32,466 bases of DNA. It comes from Streptomyces jeddahensis. GTDB taxonomy: Bacteria; Actinomycetota; Actinomycetes; Streptomycetales; Streptomycetaceae. The DNA lies in contig NZ_LOHS01000190.1 of the NCBI RefSeq assembly GCF_001642995.1, positions 1 to 32,466 on the forward strand. Direction: 5' to 3'. The translations under genes and the position numbers were made by a program. Under the pieces are notes generated by a model, which worked only from the letters and a program-made list of their open reading frames with translations, had not been told where the DNA came from and ran no database searches. Positions 9,144-17,349 of the stretch are shown here, one piece after another. Numbering within the stretch: the stretch's first letter is position 1; each line of letters begins with the position of its first letter.

Positions 9144-10163
9144 ATGACCCAGCGCGGAACGCTCGGCGTCGCTGTGATCGGCACCGGCAAGATGGGTGCC
9201 GACCATGTGCGCCGCCTCCATGGGGTGACCGGCGGAGCGCGCGTGGCCGCTGTCGTGGACATCGACGAGGCGCGGGCCGAGAAGATCGCGAACGCGATCG
9301 AGGGCTGCACCGCGTACACCGACCCGTCCGCCGCCATGGCGGCGGACGGGGTCGACGCCGTACTCATCGCCTCACCGGGGCCCGCCCACGAGGCGGCCCT
9401 GCTCACGGCCCTCGAGTACGACCTTCCCGTCCTGTGCGAGAAGCCGCTCACGCCCGACGCGGCCTCCGCCCTGCGGGTCATGGACGCCGAGCTGAAGCTG
9501 GGCCGCCGCCGTATCCAGGTCGGCTTCATGCGGCGGTACGACACCGAGTACGTCAAGCTCAAATCGCTGCTCGGCAACGGCTATCTGGGCCGGCCGCTGA
9601 TGCTGCACAACCGGCACCGCAACGCCGCGGCGCCCACCGGCTTCACCAGCGCGAATCTCATCAACGACTCCGTGGTGCACGAGGTCGACGCGACCCGCTG
9701 GCTGCTCGGCCAGGAGATCACGGCCGTCACCGTGCTGCGCCCCACCTCCTCGGAGAACGCCCCCGAGGGACTGGACGACCCGCAGTTCGTCATCTTCGAG
9801 ACCGACGGCGGCGCCCTCGTCGACGTCGAGATCTTCGTCAACTGCGGATTCGGCTACCAGGTGCAGGCCGAGGTGGTCTGCGAGCGCGGCACGGCCAGGA
9901 TCGGCGAGGGTCACGCCATGGTCACGAACATGGCGGGCCGCTGGGGTGGCACCATCGCCCAGGACTTCACGGAGCGCTTCGAGGACGCGTACGACCGGGA
10001 GGTGCAGGCGTGGGTGGACGCCACCCGGCGCGGGGAAGTCACCGGTCCCAGTACGTGGGACGGGTACGCCGCGGCGGCGGTGTGCGAGGCCGGGGTGCGC
10101 TCGCAGACCGAGGGTGGGCGGGTGGCGGTGCAACTCGTTGAGCGGCCGGCGCTGTACGGCTGA
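9144..10163 (+). CDS. iolG: Inositol 2-dehydrogenase-like oxidoreductase (Gfo/Idh/MocA family, IolG)
   Basis: A 339-residue NAD-dependent dehydrogenase that would oxidise myo-inositol to 2-keto-myo-inositol (scyllo-inosose). The N-terminal Rossmann motif is VIGTGKMGADHVRRL. The CEKPLT motif gives Lys100, and NDSVVHEVDATRWLLG gives Asp174 and His178. This Lys/Asp/His set has the spacing seen in Bacillus inositol dehydrogenase (K97, D172, H176). It is last in the rightward operon, 28 bp after the TIM-barrel gene, with GGAAGGGACGA upstream of the ATG. Related enzymes act on scyllo-inositol or other cyclitols, so stereospecificity is uncertain. Confidence 0.87.
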   Translation: MTQRGTLGVAVIGTGKMGADHVRRLHGVTGGARVAAVVDIDEARAEKIANAIEGCTAYTDPSAAMAADGVDAVLIASPGPAHEAALLTALEYDLPVLCEKPLTPDAASALRVMDAELKLGRRRIQVGFMRRYDTEYVKLKSLLGNGYLGRPLMLHNRHRNAAAPTGFTSANLINDSVVHEVDATRWLLGQEITAVTVLRPTSSENAPEGLDDPQFVIFETDGGALVDVEIFVNCGFGYQVQAEVVCERGTARIGEGHAMVTNMAGRWGGTIAQDFTERFEDAYDREVQAWVDATRRGEVTGPSTWDGYAAAAVCEAGVRSQTEGGRVAVQLVERPALYG

Positions 10164-10867
10164 CGCCGCCCCCGCCGGGGGTGCGGGTACTGGGCCAGGG
10201 CACCCGCCGTCGTGGTGTTGTGCCCACCCGTTCCGCCCTGCGGAACGATTGCCCACAACAGTCGGCCCGCAGGCGCTCTCCGGCCGAAGGGGACGTGGTG
10301 GGATGTGCGCCCGCAGCGGCTGGCGCGACGTCTGGGCTCGCCCGACGACGTACGGCTAGGCGCCAGACCGAGGACGTACATCCCGGCGCGGCCCCGACCC
10401 ACCCACCGGCAGGTGGCGAACCGACCACCGGCCGGACGCCGCGCACGCACCACCCGACCATCGATCGGCCCCGGCGGGCCGTTCACGGCCCAACCACCCG
10501 CGCTGGCTTAACGCGGCCCCGCGCCGGCCCGTCGAGCACGCCGCCACCGGCCCCGAGGGCTTCGGCGAGGTGACCGTGCCGGAACCGGAGACGGCGCAAG
10601 GCCTGACGCCGGCCGCCGGTGACCACGGGCCCTGTCGGACCGTCAGCGGCCCGAACGGTCAACGGCGGCACGGTTCGGCAGCGAAGGTGACGTACGCCCT
10701 CACGCGCCGACGATCCGTCAAAGCCCTGACGGCGGGCCGTCGCCCGACAGACCTGACACCCGAACAGCCGGGGAGACACGGAGGCGGTTCAGCCATTTGC
10801 TCCCGCCGTGCCGTCAACGGGTTACCCCGTGTGGCGAGCGGGGGTGAACGAACCTAGCTTCGCCTTC
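10164..10867. other. 704-bp stretch with no convincing gene
   Basis: Several frames are open on both strands, as expected at this GC content, but none shows a recognisable protein family, a clean ribosome-binding site or normal codon-position bias. The segment holds the dispersed repeat at 10217-10259 and small GC-rich hairpins just after iolG. It presumably also contains the promoter of the beta-helix gene at its right end, where no consensus -35/-10 pair was evident. Confidence 0.6.
10217..10259 (+). repeat. Dispersed palindromic repeat, short copy
   Basis: This 43-bp element begins GTTGTGCCCACCC and ends GGAACGATTGCCCACAAC. Its ends form an imperfect terminal inverted repeat around GTTGTG...CACAAC. 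The same two ends occur in inverted orientation at 23196-23263 around a longer centre, and similarity continues outside the left end (CCGCCGTCGTGG). It starts 54 nt after the iolG stop. Confidence 0.8.
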
Positions 10868-11935
10868 ATGACGACTCGAAAGATCAAGTACCTCGGATGC
10901 GTCGCAGCGGTCGCGGTGTCGGGGCTCGGTGCAGCCCCGCCGACGGCCGCCGCGGCGCGTCACGTGGTGCTCCCGGGACAATCGATCCAGCAGGCGGTCG
11001 ACGCCGCCCAGCCGGGAGACACCATTGTCATCGCACCCGGCACCTACCGTGAAAGCGTCCTGATCACCAAGTCCCGGCTGACGCTCCGTGGGGCGGGGAG
11101 CCGGACCGTGATCATGCCCCCGGCGAGCGGAGCCGGAGCCGGCAACCGCTGTGCGACGGCCGGCAACGGCATGTGCGTACTGGGCACGGACGCCCAGCCC
11201 GTCCAGGGCACCACCATCCGCTCCCTCCGGCTGTCCGGCTTCAAGAAGAACGCCCTGTGGGCCTCGCGGACCGACCGGCTGACCGTCCAGGGCGTGATCG
11301 CCGAGAAGAACGGCCAGTGGGGCATCGCCGAGGAAAGGTCGACGCGGAGTCTGTTCTGGGGCAACACCGCCCGGGACAACGCCGAGTCGGGCCTGTTCCT
11401 GTCCAACACGATCGACACCGAGGCGGGAGCCACGGACACGCAGGGGACCGTGGTCCGGTACAACCTCCTGCAGCGCAACCGCATCGGCGTCACGGTCAGG
11501 CGCCTGAGGAACCTCACCGTGGCGAACAACAGCGTCACCGGCAACTGCAACGGGGTGTTCGTCGTCGGCGACGAAGGGCGGCCGCAGGCCGGGGACATGG
11601 CCATCCGGCGCAATACGATCTACTCGAACAACAAGTACTGCGCGCAGACGGCCCGCCTGCCGTACATCCAGGGCTCGGGGATCGTTCTCACCGGCGCCGA
11701 GGACACGCTCGTGGAGGGCAACGTCATCCGCGGCAACGAGGGCAAGTCCACGTTCTCCGGCGGAATCGTGCTTTACAAGAGCTTCGTGGGCGCGGTCAAC
11801 CAGCGCAATGTCATCCGCGACAACATGGTGCTGGGCAACACGACGGCCGACCTTGCGAACCGGGACACCACCGGATCCGGCAACCGCTTCAGCGGCAATC
11901 TGTGCAAGGTCTCCGAACCCGCGGGCATGTGCTGA
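10868..11935 (+). CDS. Secreted right-handed parallel beta-helix protein
   Basis: A 355-residue exported protein. A signal peptide (MTTRKIKYLGCVAAVAVSGL, then Ala-rich to about residue 32) precedes RHVVLPGQSIQQAVDAAQPG and TIVIAPGTYRESVLI, the usual opening of pectate-lyase-fold or NosD-like proteins. Repeated turns with Asn-ladder features follow (NNSVTGNCNGVFVVG, RNTIYSNNKYC, EGNVIRGNEGKS). Cysteine pairs in the body and at the C-terminus (NLCKVSEPAGMC) suggest disulfides. No catalytic pectate-lyase residues could be identified, so the activity is unknown. The ATG at 10868 lacks a clear Shine-Dalgarno; a GTG/ATG further upstream (10808) would put residues in front of the signal peptide. It lies 46 bp ahead of the methyltransferase gene, probably co-transcribed. 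Confidence 0.75.
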   Translation: MTTRKIKYLGCVAAVAVSGLGAAPPTAAAARHVVLPGQSIQQAVDAAQPGDTIVIAPGTYRESVLITKSRLTLRGAGSRTVIMPPASGAGAGNRCATAGNGMCVLGTDAQPVQGTTIRSLRLSGFKKNALWASRTDRLTVQGVIAEKNGQWGIAEERSTRSLFWGNTARDNAESGLFLSNTIDTEAGATDTQGTVVRYNLLQRNRIGVTVRRLRNLTVANNSVTGNCNGVFVVGDEGRPQAGDMAIRRNTIYSNNKYCAQTARLPYIQGSGIVLTGAEDTLVEGNVIRGNEGKSTFSGGIVLYKSFVGAVNQRNVIRDNMVLGNTTADLANRDTTGSGNRFSGNLCKVSEPAGMC

Positions 11936-11981
11936 CCGGCCGGCCGGTGCTCCCGCTGAACCAAGCGAATCGAGGCGCTAA

Positions 11982-13028
11982 ATGACCACGGTAACTCTCC
12001 GCCCCCAGCCGGCCCCGGCCCCCCAGCCGGCCATGCAGCTGAGGGAGCTCGTCTTCGGGGCGGCGTGCGCGGCGGCCGTACGCGCGACCGCCAAGCTCGG
12101 CGTCGCCGACGCGCTGGGGGAAGATCCCGCCACCGCGGAGGAACTGGCGGCCGCGCTGGGCGTCGAACCCCGTCCGCTGAGGCGGCTGCTGCGGGCCGTG
12201 TCGTGCTACGGCATCTTCGCCGAGACCGAGGACGGCAGGTTCGTCCACACCCCCATGTCACGGCTGCTGCGCGACGACGACCCGAACAGCCTGCGCTTCA
12301 TCTCCCTGTGGTGCACGGAACCCTGGACCTGGGCCGCCTGGCCGCGGCTCGACGAGGCGGTGAGATCGGGCGGCAGCGTCTTCCACGATCTGTTCGGCAA
12401 GGGGTTCTTCGACTACCTGCACGAGGACGCGCACGAATCGGCCCATGTGTTCAACCGGGCCATGACCACATCCAGCATGCAGTCCGCGCGGGACCTCGTG
12501 GAACTGCTCGATATGACAGGGGTGTCGACGGTCGCCGACATCGGCGGCGGCCAGGGTCACGTCGTGGCCGGGCTCCTCGAGAAGTACCCGCACATGCGAG
12601 GCACCCTGCTCGATCTGCCGCGCGTGGTGGAGAAGGCGGATCCGCGGCTGCGCGAGGGCGGTGCGCTCGCGGACCGGGCGGACATCATCGGTGGCGACTG
12701 CCGGGAGGACATCCCGGTCGAGGCCGATCTCTACATCATCAAGAACATCCTCGAGTGGGACGACGACAGCACCCGCAGGACTCTGCGGAACGTCATGGCG
12801 GCGGCCCGGCCCGGCGCCAGGGTCGTGATCATCGAGAACATCGTGGACGACACCCCGTCGATGAAGTTCACCACGTCCATGGACCTGCTGCTGCTCCTCA
12901 ACGTCGGCGGAGCCAAGCACACCCAGGAGAGCCTGGTCACCCGCATCAGGGAGGCCGGTCTGACGGTGGGTGAGATCCGCCCGGTCAACCCCTATCTGCA
13001 CGCCTTCGAATGCACCGTCCCGAGCTGA
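11982..13028 (+). CDS. SAM-dependent O-methyltransferase (family 2, polyketide type)
   Basis: A 348-residue class I methyltransferase with an N-terminal winged-helix dimerisation domain (about residues 12-105, LRELVFGAACAAAVRATAKLG) and a C-terminal Rossmann SAM domain. The SAM motif is VADIGGGQGHVVAGLLEKYP, followed by GTLLDLPRVVE. The segment where plant-type enzymes have a catalytic His (LHxW) reads KNILEWDDD, so that His is missing, as in some bacterial polyketide O-methyltransferases that work by proximity. The family methylates phenolic hydroxyls of aromatic polyketides. The ATG has GAGG 6 nt upstream. It converges on the whiE-type operon, so a pigment-tailoring role is plausible but only inferred. 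Confidence 0.8.
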   Translation: MTTVTLRPQPAPAPQPAMQLRELVFGAACAAAVRATAKLGVADALGEDPATAEELAAALGVEPRPLRRLLRAVSCYGIFAETEDGRFVHTPMSRLLRDDDPNSLRFISLWCTEPWTWAAWPRLDEAVRSGGSVFHDLFGKGFFDYLHEDAHESAHVFNRAMTTSSMQSARDLVELLDMTGVSTVADIGGGQGHVVAGLLEKYPHMRGTLLDLPRVVEKADPRLREGGALADRADIIGGDCREDIPVEADLYIIKNILEWDDDSTRRTLRNVMAAARPGARVVIIENIVDDTPSMKFTTSMDLLLLLNVGGAKHTQESLVTRIREAGLTVGEIRPVNPYLHAFECTVPS

Positions 13029-13084
13029 CCGGCGCTGCCCGCCTGTGGGCAGTCCTGGTGCCCCACTGACCGGCCGAGCCCGAA

Positions 13085-13131
13085 ACACCGTCGCCGGCTC
13101 CGCGGAGATTCCGCGGAGCCGGCGACGGTGT
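13085..13131. terminator. Bidirectional hairpin terminator between methyltransferase and cyclase
   Basis: A perfect 22-bp inverted repeat (13085-13106 and 13110-13131) with a 3-nt loop GAT. It lies between the convergent stops of the methyltransferase (13028) and the TcmI-like cyclase (13153). No clear T-tract follows, which is common in Streptomyces. Confidence 0.85.
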
Positions 13132-13152
13132 CTTCCGTGCGGGTACGGGCCG

Positions 13153-13488
13153 TCAGGCCGAACCGTCCCGTTCCCAGAGGTAGAACTGCTGGGCCATCGC
13201 GTCCTTGGGGCTGCGCCAGGTCTCCGGGTCGTACGCGCTCACATAGGCGGAGAGCCTGTCGCTGATGTCCCGGAAGGCGGGGTGGCCCGCCACCTTGGCG
13301 ATCGCCGGGCCGGGCGGCCGGTCTGCCTCCACCAGATGCATATACACGTCACCGAACTGCCAGAGCGTGCGTCGCGTGACCCCGACGAGGTGCGGCAGCT
13401 CGCCGCTGTCGGAGTCGGCGAACACCTTGGCGATGTCCGGGGCCGAGCCCGGTGCCATCCGGGCCACGATCAGGGCTTGGTGTGTCAA
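13153..13488 (-). CDS. TcmI-family polyketide cyclase (WhiE ORFVII-like)
   Basis: A 111-residue cyclase of the TcmI/ferredoxin-like alpha/beta type that closes later rings of aromatic polyketides. Recognisable stretches are ALIVARMAPGSAPDIAKVFADSD, LPHLVGVTRRTLWQFGDVYMHLVE, FRDISDRLSAYV and a C-terminal AMAQQFYLWE. The start is inferred to be TTG at 13488, with AAAGGA upstream at normal spacing; this gives the family length of about 110. An in-frame ATG at 13512 would add eight unsupported residues. It is the last gene of the leftward pigment operon, 76 bp after the aromatase. Confidence 0.88.
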   Translation of the reverse strand: MTHQALIVARMAPGSAPDIAKVFADSDSGELPHLVGVTRRTLWQFGDVYMHLVEADRPPGPAIAKVAGHPAFRDISDRLSAYVSAYDPETWRSPKDAMAQQFYLWERDGSA

Positions 13489-13564
13489 AGGGGTTCCTTT
13501 CGTCGGCGCCAAGCCGCGCGGACCGCCCGGAAGGCGGTCCGCAGGGCGACTGGCGACCAGGTGG

Positions 13565-14047
13565 TCAGTCGGTGGTGACGGAGGCGGTCGGGCGCGCCTG
13601 GTGGGCGCGCTCCTCGATCTTGTCCCGGATGAGCTGCATCTGGACGACCGAGTTGCGGTTGATGTTGTCGGTCATCCAGGCGTCGTCCACGGGAGCCTCG
13701 GGCTTCATCGCGAAGTCCTGCGTCCAGTGCATCCGGACTCCGTCGGGGGTCTCCGAGTACACCCACTCGATGTTCATGTACTCGAAGGGGCCGGTCTCGA
13801 CCCGGCGGGCCCTGACCTTCAGGGCGTTCCGGTCGGCGACCCGCTCGGAGACCCAGCTCCAGACCTTGCCGTTCTCATCCGGGTGCATGGTCAGCCGGAA
13901 GGTCGTCTTGTCGCCTTCCCGCTCCAGGACCTCGACGGACGCGTACTCGCTGAAGAGCTGCGGCCAGTTCTCGATGTCGTTGGTCATGTCCCAGACGAGG
14001 TCCAGGGGCGCGGCGATCGTGATCTCGTTCTCGGTGTGCCCTGACAC
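13565..14047 (-). CDS. Aromatase/cyclase, SRPBCC fold (WhiE ORFVI-like)
   Basis: A 160-residue START/SRPBCC protein similar to the N-terminal domain of TcmN and to WhiE ORFVI, which controls first-ring cyclisation and aromatisation of the poly-beta-ketone bound to ACP. The N-terminal signature HTENEITIAAPLDLVWDMTNDIENWPQLFSEY, followed by FRLTMHPDENGKVWSWVSER, is characteristic. It is a monodomain enzyme, as expected for the spore-pigment type, rather than the didomain form found in actinorhodin-like clusters. The start is GTG at 14047, one base after the ACP stop codon, so translation is probably coupled. Confidence 0.92.
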   Translation of the reverse strand: MSGHTENEITIAAPLDLVWDMTNDIENWPQLFSEYASVEVLEREGDKTTFRLTMHPDENGKVWSWVSERVADRNALKVRARRVETGPFEYMNIEWVYSETPDGVRMHWTQDFAMKPEAPVDDAWMTDNINRNSVVQMQLIRDKIEERAHQARPTASVTTD

Positions 14048-14048
14048 G

Positions 14049-14306
14049 TCAGGCCCCCGCCATCAGGCTGCTGTTGACGAGGTTGAGGAACTCCCTCGGC
14101 GTCTTGCAGCGCTCCGCGTCGGTGGGCAGCGCGCGGCCGTGGCTGTTCTCCAGCTCGCCGACGATGCCGAGCAGACCGAGCGAGTCCAGCCCGATCTCGG
14201 AGAAGCCGGTGTCGAGCCGGCGCTCCATGTCCTTGGCGTCGACGGTGACGCCGGCCGCCTTCTTCATCAGAGCCGTGAGCTCCTGGACGGTCAGTTCGCT
14301 GTTCAT
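14049..14306 (-). CDS. Type II PKS acyl carrier protein (WhiE ORFV-like)
   Basis: An 85-residue acyl carrier protein. The phosphopantetheine attachment site is Ser42 in EIGLDSLGLLGIV. The rest fits a four-helix ACP, with a C-terminal TPREFLNLVNSSL. It tethers the growing polyketide for the KS/CLF pair encoded just upstream. The ATG is preceded by AGAAGGAGAAA, a strong ribosome-binding site. It starts 14 bp after the CLF stop and abuts the aromatase gene. Confidence 0.95.
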   Translation of the reverse strand: MNSELTVQELTALMKKAAGVTVDAKDMERRLDTGFSEIGLDSLGLLGIVGELENSHGRALPTDAERCKTPREFLNLVNSSLMAGA

Positions 14307-14320
14307 GAGGATTTCTCCTT

Positions 14321-15571
14321 CTACGAGAGGGCATCGGTCCCGTGCCGGAGCACGAGCGCCGCGTTCGAGCCCATGAGGCCCCGGCTGAGGACCAGCGCCG
14401 TGCGCAGCTCGGCGGGCCGGGCACGGGAGGTCACCAGATCGAGGTCATGGCAGATCTCGAACACGTTGGGGGTGGGCGGGACGAGGCCGTGCTCCATGGC
14501 GAGAACGGCGGCCGCCGTGTCGAGCACGGGCGCGCCGCAGTAGGCACGGCCGGTTCCGGTCTTGGGCGCCGTCACCGGCACGCGGGTGCCATGCGGGCCC
14601 AAGGCGTCGGCGATCGCCAGCGCCTCCGCGCGATCCGCCTCCGGTACGCCGAGCGCGTCCGCGAACACCACGTCGATGTCCTCGGGCGCGCACCGCGCCT
14701 GCTCCAGCGCGCCGCGGATGGCCTGGGCCAGTCCCTCGCGGGACTGCTCCCAGCGCGACGCGCCGGTGAAGGTCGCGGCATGACCGGCGATGACCGCGCG
14801 CGCCCGGGCGTCCCTGTCCCGGGCCGCCGTCGCTTCCTCCACCACGAGCATGGCGCCGCCCTCGGCGGGCACGAACCCGCTGGCGCCGGTGGTGAAGGGA
14901 CGGTATGCACGCGCGGGGTCGTCGCTCGGACTCAGCTCTTCGTAGCCGAGTTGGCAGACGACCGAATAGGGGGCCAGCGGAGCCTCCGCGGCGCCGACCA
15001 CGACTGCGTCGGTGCCGCGCCGGATGGCTCCGGCGGCGTGCGCCAGCGCGTCGAGGCCGCCGGCCTCGTCGCTGGCGACGACTCCACACGGGCCCTTGAA
15101 GCCGCCCCGGATGGAGATCTGTCCGGTGCTGGCGGCGTAGAACCACGCGATGGACTGGTACGGGCCGACGAAGCGGGAGCCCTGTCCCCACAGCTTCTGC
15201 AGCTCGCGCTGGCCGAACTCGCCGCCACCGGAACCGGCCGCGGTGACCACACCCACCGCGAACGGGTCGTCGACGGTGTCCGCGCGGCCGAGCCTGGCGT
15301 CCTCCCGGGCCATGTCGGCCGCGGCCATCGCGAAGTGGCTGAACCGGTCGGTCTGGACGAGGTAGGTCTCCTCGATCAGGTCCGCCGGCTCGAATCCGCG
15401 GACCTCGCCGGCGACCCGGAGCGGCAGGTGCTCGCACCCCTCACGGGTCACCTTGTCCAGGACACTCGTGCCGGCCTGAGTGGCCTTCCAGAACGCGTCG
15501 GTGGTCGTTCCATTGGGTGCGACGACGCCGATGCCGGTGATCACCGACTGGCGTCCGGGCTTGGAGCTCAT
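14321..15571 (-). CDS. Ketosynthase beta / chain-length factor (WhiE ORFIV-like)
   Basis: A 416-residue KS-beta partner that heterodimerises with KS-alpha and sets chain length. It has the thiolase-like fold (SVITGIGVVAPNGTTTDAFW at the N-terminus) but lacks the nucleophilic Cys. The aligned segment GPCGVVASDEAGGLDALA has Glu169 where most CLFs carry Gln, and the KS-alpha of this locus has Cys169. The ATG at 15571 overlaps the KS-alpha stop in an ATGA junction, keeping the two subunits stoichiometric. The open frame extends upstream into KS-alpha but that part is out of phase with the real protein. Confidence 0.94.
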   Translation of the reverse strand: MSSKPGRQSVITGIGVVAPNGTTTDAFWKATQAGTSVLDKVTREGCEHLPLRVAGEVRGFEPADLIEETYLVQTDRFSHFAMAAADMAREDARLGRADTVDDPFAVGVVTAAGSGGGEFGQRELQKLWGQGSRFVGPYQSIAWFYAASTGQISIRGGFKGPCGVVASDEAGGLDALAHAAGAIRRGTDAVVVGAAEAPLAPYSVVCQLGYEELSPSDDPARAYRPFTTGASGFVPAEGGAMLVVEEATAARDRDARARAVIAGHAATFTGASRWEQSREGLAQAIRGALEQARCAPEDIDVVFADALGVPEADRAEALAIADALGPHGTRVPVTAPKTGTGRAYCGAPVLDTAAAVLAMEHGLVPPTPNVFEICHDLDLVTSRARPAELRTALVLSRGLMGSNAALVLRHGTDALS

Positions 15572-16836
15572 CGTGTCCCCCCTTCGGGTCGGGTCAGCAG
15601 CACCGCGGACTGGAAGCCGCCGAACCCGCTGCCGACCGACAGGACGTTGCGGAGCTTGAGCGGGCGTGCGGTGCGCGGAACGTAGTCGAGGTCGCACTCG
15701 GGGTCGGGCGTCTCGTAGTTGGCCGTCGGCGGCACCACTTGGTGGACGAGGGCGAGCACACAGGCCACGACCTCGATCGCCCCGATGGCGCCCAGCGAGT
15801 GGCCCACCATGGACTTGATCGAGCTCATCGGCACCTCGTAGGCGTGCGCTCCGAGGGACCGTTTCACCGCGGCCGTCTCGTGCCGGTCGTTCTGCTGGGT
15901 GCCCGAGCCGTGCGCGTTCACGTAGTCGATCAGGGAGGGGTCGACACGGGCGTGGGCGAGCGCGTCGTCGATGGCGTGGGCCATCTCCAGGCCCTCCCGG
16001 GTGAGACCGGTCATGTGGTACGCGTTGCCGTAGGTGGCGTAGCCGCTGATCTCGCTGTACACGTGCGCGCCGCGGGCGCGGGCGTGTTCCAGCTCTTCGA
16101 GGATCAGCACGGCTCCGCCCTCGCCCATGACGAACCCGTCGCGGTTCGCGTCGAACGGCCGGGACGCGTGCTCCGGGTCGTCGTTGTTCGGCGAGGTCGC
16201 CTTGATCGCGTCGAAGCACGCCATCGTGATCGGGGAGATCGGCGAGTCGGATGCGCCGGCGATGACGACGTCGGCGCGGCCCTCCTCGATCGTGTGGAAC
16301 GCGTAGCCGATCGCGTCGAGGCCCGAGGTGCAGCCCGTGGAGACCGTCTGTACGGGGCCGTGGGCGCCGAACATCTCGGCCACCTCGGAGGCGAGTGCGC
16401 TGGGCGAGAACGCCCGGTGCAGATGGGGACCGGCCGCACGGTGGTCGACGTCCCACCGACGGCCTCTCTCGCTCACCGCGACATAGTCGTGTTCGAGGCG
16501 CGTGGTGCCACCGACCGCGGTGCCCAGGGACACGCCCATGCGCCAGGGGTTCTCCCGCTCCGGGTCGAGGCCTGCGTCCCGGACCGCCTCGCGGGCGGCG
16601 ACCATGGCGAACTGGACGTAGCGGTCGGCTCGTTGCGCCGTCGCCACGTCGATCCCGTGTGCCGCCGGGTCGAAGTCGCACTCGGCCGCGATCCGCGAGC
16701 GGAGCCCCTCAGGGTTGAAGAGCGTGATGCCCCGCGTCGCGGTACGTCCGTTGGCGAGGAGATCCCAGAACGCCGGTACGCCGACGCCGCCCGGGGCAAC
16801 GATGCCGACACCGGTGACCGCCACGCGCCTGGTCAT
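15568..16836 (-). CDS. Ketosynthase alpha (WhiE ORFIII-like)
   Basis: A 422-residue catalytic ketosynthase of a type II PKS. The active site Cys169 is in VQTVSTGCTSGLDAIGY; the catalytic histidines are His309 (VNAHGSGTQQND) and His346 (SSIKSMVGHSLGAIG). It condenses malonyl units on ACP together with the CLF. The ATG at 16836 overlaps the cupin stop (ATGA), and its own stop overlaps the CLF start the same way. The gene order cupin-KS-CLF-ACP-aromatase-cyclase matches known spore-pigment loci. Confidence 0.96.
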   Translation of the reverse strand: MTRRVAVTGVGIVAPGGVGVPAFWDLLANGRTATRGITLFNPEGLRSRIAAECDFDPAAHGIDVATAQRADRYVQFAMVAAREAVRDAGLDPERENPWRMGVSLGTAVGGTTRLEHDYVAVSERGRRWDVDHRAAGPHLHRAFSPSALASEVAEMFGAHGPVQTVSTGCTSGLDAIGYAFHTIEEGRADVVIAGASDSPISPITMACFDAIKATSPNNDDPEHASRPFDANRDGFVMGEGGAVLILEELEHARARGAHVYSEISGYATYGNAYHMTGLTREGLEMAHAIDDALAHARVDPSLIDYVNAHGSGTQQNDRHETAAVKRSLGAHAYEVPMSSIKSMVGHSLGAIGAIEVVACVLALVHQVVPPTANYETPDPECDLDYVPRTARPLKLRNVLSVGSGFGGFQSAVLLTRPEGGTR

Positions 16837-17276
16837 GACAGTGCCTCGGTTCGCTGAGGCGTCCTGGCCTGTCCGGCTCCTTCCGTGGCGTCGGTCTCCT
16901 CGGTGTCGACGTGCCCGAGCGCGGGGCGCGGCGCGAGCGGTCCCAGATGGAACACCAGACGGGCCTCCTCGTCCCCCACGTTGCGGAACCGGTGCCGCAT
17001 ATAGGGGGGAATGAGCAGGGCCTGGTCGGGCTTGATCGGATGCGTCTCACCATCGAGGTCCACTTCGAGCGCACCGCACACGACGTACACGAATTCCTCC
17101 GAGTACGGGTGGTAGTGCTCACCGATGCGGTCGCCGGGCTGGACGATGGCCAGGCCCATGAAACCGCTCTTGGCGCCCACCGCCATGGGCGTGAGCATGG
17201 CGCGCAGATCACCTCCGCGCTTGGTGTTGGGCTGAGTCTCGCTGAGGTCCACGATGCGTGGGCGGTGCTTGGTCAT
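16833..17276 (-). CDS. Cupin protein of the spore-pigment operon (WhiE ORFII-like)
   Basis: A 147-residue single-cupin protein. The cupin motifs appear as GDRIGEHYHPYSEEFVYVVCG (metal-ligand His/His/Glu pattern) and PPYMRHRFRNVGDEEARLVF. Cupins of this group are found next to KS-alpha in whiE-type and related type II PKS loci; the precise reaction is not known, though a role in polyketide cyclisation or oxidation has been suggested. The ATG follows a GGAAG-type site, 73 bp after the SchA/CurD-like gene. Its end overlaps the KS-alpha start by 4 nt. Confidence 0.9.
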   Translation of the reverse strand: MTKHRPRIVDLSETQPNTKRGGDLRAMLTPMAVGAKSGFMGLAIVQPGDRIGEHYHPYSEEFVYVVCGALEVDLDGETHPIKPDQALLIPPYMRHRFRNVGDEEARLVFHLGPLAPRPALGHVDTEETDATEGAGQARTPQRTEALS

Positions 17277-17349
17277 GTTTGCTTCCTCCAGATGACGGGT
17301 GCCGACGGCGTCCGCGCGTCCGGCCGTGACACGGCCGGACGGGTCCGGG

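Noticed and set aside
10570..10857. Small plus-strand open frame in the gap before the beta-helix gene
   Set aside because: No family resemblance, poor codon-position bias and no convincing ribosome-binding site.
15572..16681. N-terminal extension of the CLF frame through the KS-alpha gene
   Set aside because: Translation is a shadow of KS-alpha; the ATGA junction at 15571 fits the conserved operon structure.
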